From: Candidatus Alloscillospira gallinarum
GTDB lineage: Bacteria > Bacillota > Clostridia > Oscillospirales > Oscillospiraceae
Assembly: GCA_904420055.1 (NCBI GenBank)
Contig: CAJFTV010000049.1
Coordinates: forward strand, 1 to 9,935
Direction: 5' to 3'
DNA: 9,935 nt
Part shown: one piece after another, positions 1-4,766 of the stretch
How positions within the stretch are numbered: position 1 is the stretch's first letter
How the letters are laid out: each line of letters begins with the position of its first letter
Notes under the pieces: model-generated
Databases searched by the model: none
Told to the model about the DNA's origin: nothing
What the model saw: the letters and a program-made list of their open reading frames with translations, nothing else
Position numbers and translations under genes: made by a program

Positions 1-74
1 ACTTTGAAAGTCTTGACAATGCAAAAAGTGCAGCAAACTGAGCTTATTTCTCACTTTATTTGCCCAATAATCTC

Positions 75-103
75 TTGCATACGGCAATAATATGATTTAA
101 AAT
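75..103 (+). promoter_or_regulatory. Putative sigma-A promoter of the 66-residue gene
   Basis: The -35 element is TTGCAT (75-80) and the -10 element is TAAAAT (98-103), separated by 17 bases. Each differs from consensus at one position. Transcription would start near 110, giving a short leader that contains the ribosome binding site at 123-130. The surrounding DNA is very AT-rich, which makes chance -10 matches common, so the call rests mainly on the spacing and position. Confidence 0.5.
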
Positions 104-136
104 TAATATATAAATTATATATGAGGTGAGACTACT

Positions 137-337
137 ATGGAAATGCACAAGGTTGAATACGTAATTCAGTTAACAGGCAGCAAACTCTTTGACGTTGTAA
201 TGTACAACACGGCAAAAAATCTGTGCAAGGAATTTCCCGGTCTTGAAATGGACTACACAGATGACAAGCATATCCGCATTTTTGGCGAGTTAAATGACTA
301 CTGGTATGGAAAATACCAGGAAAAAATGTTTGACTGA
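137..337 (+). CDS. Small hypothetical protein (66 aa)
   Basis: I do not recognise this protein. The start is supported by GAGGTGAG at 123-130, six bases before the ATG, by a promoter-like element just upstream and by a strong terminator 41 bases after the stop. It therefore looks like a complete single-gene transcription unit. The product shows no signal peptide or membrane segment. It has short alternating hydrophobic stretches (VEYVIQL, KLFDVVMYN) that suggest beta-strands. The C-terminal third is rich in acidic and aromatic residues (DYWYGKYQEKMFD). It has one Cys (residue 30), and there is no CxxC or helix-turn-helix pattern. A cytoplasmic location is inferred from the lack of export features. 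Its distance from the aro genes and its own terminator argue against a shared transcript with them. That it is real coding sequence is fairly likely; its function is unknown. Confidence 0.7.
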   Translation: MEMHKVEYVIQLTGSKLFDVVMYNTAKNLCKEFPGLEMDYTDDKHIRIFGELNDYWYGKYQEKMFD

Positions 338-378
338 CATTAGTTTTATTAGCAAACCTCACCCCTTAGATAAATGGT

Positions 379-423
379 AAAAGCCTCCGGTGCCTGGCAT
401 TAAGCTGAGTACCGGAGGCTTTT
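379..423 (+). terminator. Intrinsic terminator after the 66-residue gene
   Basis: The arm AAAAGCCTCCGGT (379-391) is exactly complementary to ACCGGAGGCTTTT (411-423). This gives a 13-bp stem with a 19-base loop, and the 3' arm ends in four T. The A-run on the 5' side means it could also act on transcripts from the minus strand, but no minus-strand gene is evident there. It insulates the small gene from the downstream DegV unit. Confidence 0.85.
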
Positions 424-469
424 CACTGCATAAATGGTTTAAATCTGCAATTTTTTATATTTTTACTCT

Positions 470-484
470 GTAAATTGTATTTAC
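470..484. promoter_or_regulatory. Inverted repeat, possible operator of the DegV gene
   Basis: GTAAAT (470-475) and ATTTAC (479-484) form a perfect 6-3-6 inverted repeat. It sits immediately upstream of the extended -10 element, where the -35 hexamer would be. This placement suits a dimeric DNA-binding regulator. A close copy of its left part (ACTCTGTAAATT, 465-476) occurs at the aro promoter (ACCCTGTAAATT, 1626-1637). No specific regulator can be named. AT-rich inverted repeats of this size can arise by chance. Confidence 0.35.
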
Positions 485-488
485 GCTA

Positions 489-497
489 TGATATAAT
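489..497 (+). promoter_or_regulatory. Extended -10 promoter of the DegV gene
   Basis: TGATATAAT is a perfect match to the extended -10 consensus TGnTATAAT. No good -35 hexamer lies 16-18 bases upstream, as is usual for extended -10 promoters. Transcription would start near 503 and leave an untranslated leader of about 160 bases before the DegV start. Confidence 0.6.
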
Positions 498-502
498 GTA
501 AC

Positions 503-665
503 AAATCATGTGACAGGCTTATTATATACAGCACACCCCGCAACGATGTGCAGACATACCCCAGTCACAGGTAAGAATTCGAGTTTTCGTCCCGATAAAG
601 CTATATAAACTATATAAAATAGATAGCTCAATATTCAAAAAAATATTTAATCAAAGGAGTTACAC
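503..665 (+). other. Long 5' leader of the DegV gene, possible nested hairpin
   Basis: No convincing gene lies here. The first part can fold as two nested short stems. The outer stem is TGTGAC (509-514) with GTCACA (564-569), and the inner stem is GCACA (531-535) with TGTGC (547-551). The second part is AT-rich and holds the ribosome binding site AAGGAGT (654-660), five bases before the ATG. No terminator precedes the start, and I could not match the fold to a known riboswitch class. Stems this short may be coincidental. Confidence 0.25.
601..618 (+). repeat. Tandem 9-bp direct repeat
   Basis: CTATATAAA occurs twice in immediate succession (601-609 and 610-618) in the leader of the DegV gene. 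The second copy also contains a TATAAA sequence that could act as a weak -10 element, but no good -35 sits at the right distance. Its role is unknown and it may simply reflect AT-rich sequence. Confidence 0.5.
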
Positions 666-1535
666 ATGAGCGAGTACATTATCATGACGGATTCCGCCTG
701 CGACCTTCCTGCGGATTTTGTCACCCAGCGAAATATAGAGGTCATTCCACTAACCGTCACAATGGACGGCAAGAGTTTTCCCCACTATCCCGACGGCAGA
801 AACATGTCAGTAAAAGACTTTTACGCTGCACTACGGTCCGGCAAAATGGCCAGTACATCTGCCGCAAATATCGAACAGTTTAAAGAAGCCATGACTCCTT
901 TTCTCAAGGACGGCAAAGACGTCATATACCTCGGTCTCTCCTCTGGTCTTACAAGCACCGTGGACGCGGGAAATATGGCGGCAGAAGAACTCATGGAGGA
1001 ATTTCCGGGTCGCAAGGTTTACATAATTGACTCACTGTGCGCGTCTCTCGGTTTCGGCGCACTGGTTCTGTATGCCGCTGATAAACGGGACAGCGGCGGC
1101 ACAATAGACGAGGTGCGGGACTACATAGAGGGATTAAAACTCCATCTCTGCCACTGGTTCACAGTGGACGATCTGTTTCACCTGAAGCGGGGCGGACGTG
1201 TCTCTGCGGCCACGGCCATACTGGGTTCTGCCCTCAATGTAAAGCCTGTTCTGCATGTTGATGACGCCGGACACCTTATAAACGTCAGCAAGGTTCGGGG
1301 CCGGGCAGCCTCAATAAAAGCCCTGTGCCAGCGCATGGTGGAGACGGGGACGGATATCGAGAGTCAAACGGTTTACATAAGCCACGGTGACTGTGAGGCC
1401 GATGCTTTAAAGCTCCGGGAGCTGGTTGCCCAGGCAGGAGTAAAAAACATAATAATAAACCCCATAGGCCCTGTAATCGGTGCTCATTCCGGTCCGGGCA
1501 CTCTGGCGCTTTTCTTCATTGGTACGCACAGATAA
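666..1535 (+). CDS. DegV family fatty-acid-binding protein
   Basis: This 289-residue protein matches the DegV/FakB family in length and motifs. The N-terminal domain begins with a strand followed by DSACDLP (residues 9-15). TSTSAANIEQF lies near residues 63-72 in the position of the family's lipid-contacting TS loop, and GLSSGLTST lies at about 90-98. The C-terminal domain carries HLKRGGRVS (172-180) and ends with GPVIGAHSGPGTLALFFIG, the family's C-terminal signature. Family members bind a long-chain fatty acid. FakB proteins present it to the kinase FakA for phosphorylation and phospholipid synthesis, but many Clostridia carry several paralogues of unproven role. No fakA is nearby, so the exact function is open. 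The ATG is supported by AAGGAGT at 654-660. The gene appears to be its own unit, and no clear terminator follows it before the aro promoter. It is cytoplasmic by inference. Confidence 0.92.
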   Translation: MSEYIIMTDSACDLPADFVTQRNIEVIPLTVTMDGKSFPHYPDGRNMSVKDFYAALRSGKMASTSAANIEQFKEAMTPFLKDGKDVIYLGLSSGLTSTVDAGNMAAEELMEEFPGRKVYIIDSLCASLGFGALVLYAADKRDSGGTIDEVRDYIEGLKLHLCHWFTVDDLFHLKRGGRVSAATAILGSALNVKPVLHVDDAGHLINVSKVRGRAASIKALCQRMVETGTDIESQTVYISHGDCEADALKLRELVAQAGVKNIIINPIGPVIGAHSGPGTLALFFIGTHR

Positions 1536-1594
1536 TTTTATAACTTCCCCAAAAATTGCTCTGTCAGTCCAAAAACATATATTCAAATTCACCA

Positions 1595-1624
1595 TTGACA
1601 ATTTTGACCCTGTAGGTGTTTAAT
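1595..1624 (+). promoter_or_regulatory. Putative promoter of the aro operon and its leader
   Basis: A perfect -35 hexamer TTGACA (1595-1600) is followed after 18 bases by TTTAAT (1619-1624), which differs from TATAAT at one position. Transcription would start near 1631. The leader RNA would then be about 240 bases long and contain the small aromatic-rich reading frame and the attenuator. A second TTGACC at 1604-1609 has no well-spaced -10. The weak point is the missing A at the second -10 position. Confidence 0.55.
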
Positions 1625-1633
1625 TACCCTGTA
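1607..1633. repeat. Direct repeat across the aro promoter, possible operator
   Basis: ACCCTGTA occurs at 1607-1614 and again at 1626-1633. The copies are 19 bases apart start to start, close to two helical turns, and flank the proposed -10 element. The second copy continues as ACCCTGTAAATT, which matches 465-476 upstream of the DegV gene at 11 of 12 positions. This arrangement could be a repressor site, but no regulator gene is present in the window to link it to. Confidence 0.35.
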
Positions 1634-1678
1634 AATTTAAATTTTCATCTTTTAGCGTATTAAGGGAGAAATCTATTC

Positions 1679-1768
1679 GTGATTATTGCAGCCGTATTTT
1701 TTGCATACTTTTATTACTTTTACTTTAGAAACAGAGTAAAAGCGATTAGTGCTGCAAAATTACGGTGA
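1679..1768 (+). CDS. Putative Phe/Tyr-rich attenuation leader peptide (29 aa)
   Basis: A GTG-started frame of 29 codons ends at TGA (1766-1768). GGAG at 1665-1668, within AAGGGAGA, lies ten bases before the start. An in-frame TAA at 1661-1663 and the absence of any other start make GTG the only plausible choice. Residues 7-16 read FFAYFYYFYF: five Phe (all TTT) and four Tyr (TAC, TAT, TAC, TAC) in ten codons. The tail is basic (RNRVKAISAAKLR). The frame lies between the aro promoter and a strong terminator directly before aroF. By analogy with enterobacterial PheL-type peptides, ribosome stalling at these codons when charged tRNA-Phe or tRNA-Tyr is scarce would report supply to the operon. 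Known: leader peptides of this kind govern attenuation. Inferred: that it is translated and does so here. Alternative: a small membrane peptide, or a chance frame through a T-rich tract. Confidence 0.72.
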   Translation: MIIAAVFFAYFYYFYFRNRVKAISAAKLR

Positions 1769-1855
1769 TATACGAAACGGATTATTATAACAGTATTTTC
1801 GTAGGGTAACGGTAAGACCGCACACGCAATCGCGCATGTGCGGTCTTTTTATTTT
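1692..1855 (+). promoter_or_regulatory. Transcription attenuator of the aro operon with alternative RNA pairings
   Basis: Several mutually competing pairings can be read. (a) Leader hairpin: CCGTA (1692-1696) with TACGG (1761-1765), continued by TTTTGCA (1699-1705) with TGCAAAA (1753-1759). (b) Inner hairpin: CTTTTACT (1717-1724) with AGTAAAAG (1735-1742), lying on the Tyr/Phe codons. (c) A 7-bp hairpin just after the leader stop: TACGAAA (1771-1777) with TTTCGTA (1797-1803). (d) Candidate antiterminator: GCGATT (1742-1747) with AATCGC (1828-1833) and GTGC (1749-1752) with GCAC (1820-1823), which would break the terminator's 5' arm and loop. A ribosome stalled at 1697-1726 would disrupt (a) and (b) and could free 1742-1752 for (d). 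A ribosome reaching the stop would cover that segment and leave the terminator to form. The pairings are seen directly; the switching is inference, and (d) is the least certain. Confidence 0.6.
1814..1855 (+). terminator. Intrinsic terminator directly upstream of aroF (attenuator)
   Basis: AAGACCGCACA (1814-1824) pairs perfectly with TGTGCGGTCTT (1837-1847), an 11-bp GC-rich stem. The 12-base loop can add CGC/GCG pairs (1825-1827 with 1832-1834). The run TTTTTATTTT (1846-1855) follows. It ends 16 bases before the aroF ATG and just before its ribosome binding site at 1857-1863. A terminator lying after the operon promoter and immediately before the first gene is best read as an attenuator. It is too far from the DegV stop (about 280 bases) to be that gene's ordinary terminator, although it would also stop read-through from there. 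Confidence 0.88.
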
Positions 1856-1871
1856 CAAGGAGGTCAGGAAA

Positions 1872-2870
1872 ATGATTACAGTATTAAAGCCAAACACCAC
1901 AAAAGAACAGCAGGACCACCTAATAAAGTGGTTTGAGGAGAGAGGTCTGGGTGTCCACATCTCCGAGGGACAGGACTACACCGTTTTGGGTCTAATCGGC
2001 GATACGAGCAAAATAGACGTATCGCTTATAGAGAGTCTCTCCATGGTAGATTCCGTAAAGCGGGTATCTGAACCCTATAAGCAGTGCAGCCGCAAGTTCC
2101 ACCCGGAGGATACGGTGATTGAAGTTGGAAACACAAAAATAGGCGGCGGCAACTTTGCTGTAATTGCTGGCCCATGCTCTGTTGAGTCCGAGGAACAGCT
2201 CACGACCATTGCCGAGGACGTAAAGCGCTCCGGTGCCACAATGCTTCGCGGCGGTGCCTTCAAGCCCCGTACCTCTCCCTACTCTTTCCAGGGTCTCAGA
2301 GCCGACGGCATTGAGCTTCTCATGAAGGCCAAGGAAAAAACCGGGCTACCTATTGTAACCGAGATTATGAATGCCGACCACCTTCCGCTGTTTAAGGACG
2401 TAGACGTAATTCAGGTCGGCGCGAGAAACATGCAGAATTTTGAGCTTTTAAAAGAGCTTGGCAAGACGGACAAGGTCATACTTCTTAAGAGGGGACTTGC
2501 CAACACATTTACCGAGCTTTTAATGAGCGCCGAGTACATTCTCTCCGAGGGCAACCAGAACGTAATCCTCTGTGAGAGAGGCATAAGGACATTTGAGACT
2601 TACACGAGAAACACTCTCGACCTGTCGGCCGTGCCTGTACTTCACGAGCTCACACACCTGCCCGTTGTAATTGACCCCAGCCACGCCACCGGCATGTCTC
2701 GCCTGGTTCCCCCCATGGCGATGGCCGCAGCCGCCTGCGGAGCAGACGGCATTATGGTTGAAGTACACAACAACCCCGCCTGTGCCCTTTGTGACGGCGC
2801 CCAGTCTCTCACCCCGGCACAGTTTGACGAGATGCTGAAGAAAGTCACGAAAATCCGCGAGGTGCTTTAA
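1872..2870 (+). CDS. aroF: 3-deoxy-7-phosphoheptulonate (DAHP) synthase, type I-beta
   Basis: It catalyses the first shikimate-pathway step, condensing phosphoenolpyruvate and erythrose 4-phosphate into DAHP in the cytoplasm. The 332-residue length matches the Thermotoga-type enzyme: an N-terminal ferredoxin-like regulatory domain (about 1-80) followed by the TIM-barrel catalytic domain. Visible motifs are AGPCSVE with metal ligand Cys102, GGAFKPRTSPYSFQG (127-141), QVGARNMQN (181-189), ILLKRG (203-208), IDPSHATG with His271, and VEVHNNP with Glu297. Asp308 is the probable fourth metal ligand. In characterised relatives the N-terminal domain mediates feedback inhibition by Tyr or Phe, so the same is inferred here. 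The start at 1872 is chosen because AAGGAGG (1857-1863) lies eight bases upstream. An in-frame ATG at 1836 falls inside the terminator loop and has no ribosome binding site. It is the first gene of the operon, with tyrA one base downstream. Confidence 0.97.
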   Translation: MITVLKPNTTKEQQDHLIKWFEERGLGVHISEGQDYTVLGLIGDTSKIDVSLIESLSMVDSVKRVSEPYKQCSRKFHPEDTVIEVGNTKIGGGNFAVIAGPCSVESEEQLTTIAEDVKRSGATMLRGGAFKPRTSPYSFQGLRADGIELLMKAKEKTGLPIVTEIMNADHLPLFKDVDVIQVGARNMQNFELLKELGKTDKVILLKRGLANTFTELLMSAEYILSEGNQNVILCERGIRTFETYTRNTLDLSAVPVLHELTHLPVVIDPSHATGMSRLVPPMAMAAAACGADGIMVEVHNNPACALCDGAQSLTPAQFDEMLKKVTKIREVL

Positions 2871-2871
2871 T

Positions 2872-3705
2872 ATGACTGTTGGAATAGTAGGACTTGGCCT
2901 TATCGGCGGTTCAGCGGCAAAGGCATACGCGCACGCCGGCCACAGGGTTTTAGGTTTTGACAGAGACGAGTCAATGCTCTCATTTGCAGAGCTGGCCGGT
3001 GCCGTATCCGACGCCCTCACCGATAAAAACATTGGTGAGTGCCAGCTTATTTTAATCGCAATTTACCCGGAGGCGGCGGCGGAATATCTCAGAGAAATGG
3101 CGACGAGCATCGGACGTGATACACTTGTAATAGACCTCTGCGGCACAAAAGAACTGATATGCGGCACAGGATTTAAGCTGGCAGAAAAATACGGCTTTAC
3201 CTACGCCGGCGGACACCCCATGGCGGGCACTCACCGCTCCGGCTTTAAGGCCAGCCGCCCGGACCTCTTTCGGGGCGCTCCCATGGTAATCGTTCCCCCT
3301 GTGTACGACGACTTAACCCTTTTAGACAGGATAAAGTCGGCCCTTGAGCCCATGGGCTTTAGCAGCATATCTGTCACCACGGCCGAGGAACACGACAGAA
3401 TTATTGCCTTCACCTCTCAGCTTGCACATGTCGTCTCCAGCGCCTACGTCAAGAGCCCCACGGCCAAGAAGCACCTGGGTTTTTCCGCCGGCAGCTACAG
3501 GGATATGACAAGGGTTGCACTTTTAAATCCCGAAATGTGGGCGCAGCTATTTTTGGAAAACAGTAAAAACCTCTCTTTTGAAATAGACTGTATAATCGAA
3601 AACCTCACAAAATACAGGGACGCCATTTCCTCAGGAAACAGGGAAGAACTTATAAACCTGCTTGAGGAGGGCTCCCGGATAAAAAAGGAGCTTGACGGAG
3701 AATGA
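2872..3705 (+). CDS. tyrA: Prephenate dehydrogenase
   Basis: It oxidatively decarboxylates prephenate to 4-hydroxyphenylpyruvate with NAD(P)+, committing it to tyrosine. The 277-residue protein opens with a Rossmann motif, GIVGLGLIGGS (4-14), and an acidic residue at the end of the second strand (FDRD, 29-32) that favours NAD. GGHPMAGTHRSG (113-124) carries the conserved catalytic-site His115. FTSQLAHV (180-187) has His186, and YRDMTRVA (209-216) has Arg214 in the prephenate-binding position. The protein ends soon after the helical dimerisation domain and lacks the C-terminal ACT domain found in Bacillus TyrA (about 370 residues), so direct Tyr inhibition through ACT is not expected. It starts one base after the aroF stop, with GAGGTG (2859-2864) inside the aroF 3' end as ribosome binding site. 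Arogenate as alternative substrate cannot be excluded. Confidence 0.94.
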   Translation: MTVGIVGLGLIGGSAAKAYAHAGHRVLGFDRDESMLSFAELAGAVSDALTDKNIGECQLILIAIYPEAAAEYLREMATSIGRDTLVIDLCGTKELICGTGFKLAEKYGFTYAGGHPMAGTHRSGFKASRPDLFRGAPMVIVPPVYDDLTLLDRIKSALEPMGFSSISVTTAEEHDRIIAFTSQLAHVVSSAYVKSPTAKKHLGFSAGSYRDMTRVALLNPEMWAQLFLENSKNLSFEIDCIIENLTKYRDAISSGNREELINLLEEGSRIKKELDGE

Positions 3706-4766
3706 AAAATATTGTTGTCTCCGCCTCCCGAACATACGACGTATTAATCGGCCAGGGAATTTTGAATGACGCCGGCGCGCTTATGAGAGAGAGGATTTCC
3801 TCCGGCACCGCCGTACTTGTCACAGATGACAATGTAAACGCCCTGTACGGCGACAAGGTTGAAAATTCCCTTAAAAACGCGGGAATAACCGTTCACCGCT
3901 TTGTGTTTCCCAGCGGAGAGCAATCCAAGTGTCTGGAGGTATATGGCCGGCTTTTAAATTTCATGGCAGATGCAGGTCTCACCAGGAGCGACGCCCTTGT
4001 CGCCTTGGGCGGGGGTGTCGCCGGAGACCTGGGCGGCTTCGCCGCGGCGACGTACATGCGCGGCATAAAGCTCATACAGATACCAACTACACTGATTGCA
4101 ATGACCGACTCCTCTGTCGGTGGCAAGACGGCCATTGACCTGCCGGGTGGGAAAAATCTCTGCGGCTCATTTTACCAGCCCCACCTTGTCATATGCGACA
4201 CCACGGCGGCAAATACGCTGCCACCTGACGTATTCAGGGACGGGTGCGGCGAGGTAATAAAGTACGGCCTTCTGAAAAGCCCGAAGCTATTACGCCATTT
4301 AGAGGAAAACGGCCTCGGCTTTGACAGGGATTACGTTATTTATAAATGTGTCGAGATGAAGCGGGATATTGTGTGCAAAGACGAGCTTGACACAGGCCTG
4401 CGCCAGCTTTTAAACCTTGGCCACACCATAGGGCACGCATTTGAAAAGCTCAGCGGCTTCACTCTATCCCACGGCAGCGCCGTGGCAAAGGGTATTGCAG
4501 TTATGGCCGAGAGCTGTAAAAACGCCGGTATATGCAGCAAAGAGTGCTGTGACAGAACTGTTGCTCTCATAGAGAAATTTGGTTTTGACCTCCGAGGCGG
4601 ATATGATTTTGACAGCGTTATGAGCTGTGTTCTCTCCGACAAAAAGCGGTCAGGCGGCAATCTCACATGGGTAGTTCTGGAGGATTACGGCAAAAGCGGG
4701 CTTAAGACAGGAAGCACGGATGAATTTGCATCTTTTATAAAGTCAGGAGTATTAAAATGGAAGTAA
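3702..4766 (+). CDS. aroB: 3-dehydroquinate synthase
   Basis: Second shikimate step: converts DAHP to 3-dehydroquinate using NAD+ and a divalent metal, usually Zn2+. The length of 354 residues is typical. The nucleotide-binding region shows LVALGGGVAGDLGGFAAATYMRGI (99-122), followed by PTTLIAMTDSSVGGKTAID (128-146) and GKNLCGSFYQP (150-160). Metal ligands are visible as Glu184 (DGCGEVIKYG), His241 (LNLGHTIGHAFE) and His257 (SHGSAVAKG). Basic residues DKKR (313-316) are in the place of the substrate-contacting lysines. The ATG overlaps the tyrA stop in an ATGA arrangement, which suggests translational coupling. AAGGAG (3685-3690) is the likely ribosome binding site. No key residue is missing. 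Confidence 0.97.
   Translation: MKNIVVSASRTYDVLIGQGILNDAGALMRERISSGTAVLVTDDNVNALYGDKVENSLKNAGITVHRFVFPSGEQSKCLEVYGRLLNFMADAGLTRSDALVALGGGVAGDLGGFAAATYMRGIKLIQIPTTLIAMTDSSVGGKTAIDLPGGKNLCGSFYQPHLVICDTTAANTLPPDVFRDGCGEVIKYGLLKSPKLLRHLEENGLGFDRDYVIYKCVEMKRDIVCKDELDTGLRQLLNLGHTIGHAFEKLSGFTLSHGSAVAKGIAVMAESCKNAGICSKECCDRTVALIEKFGFDLRGGYDFDSVMSCVLSDKKRSGGNLTWVVLEDYGKSGLKTGSTDEFASFIKSGVLKWK

Noticed and set aside
3..41. Possible C-terminal tail of an upstream gene (FESLDNAKSAAN then TGA)
   Set aside because: The frame is open from the window edge and reads like a plausible protein end, but only 12 codons are visible and other frames are also open, so it cannot be supported.
546..608. 20-codon ATG frame in the DegV leader
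   Set aside because: It has no ribosome binding site and an unremarkable composition. It overlaps the putative hairpin and shows no codon bias.
1536..1590. Terminator directly after the DegV gene
   Set aside because: Only a weak ATTTT/AAAAT pairing is present, with no GC-rich stem and no T-run, so no terminator is called here.
1801..1850. T-box riboswitch before aroF
   Set aside because: AGGGTAACGGTAAGACCGC resembles a broken-up T-box core (AGGGTGGNACCGCG), but the contiguous consensus and the UGGN sequence that pairs with the tRNA end are absent. No Stem I with specifier loop could be traced upstream. The translated leader peptide explains the region better. A covariance-model hit would reopen the question.
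2520..3032. Long minus-strand open frames such as this one and those at 6303-6791 and 7200-7820
   Set aside because: They lie opposite strongly conserved aro genes, lack ribosome binding sites and family motifs, and are expected from the GC-biased codon use of the sense genes.
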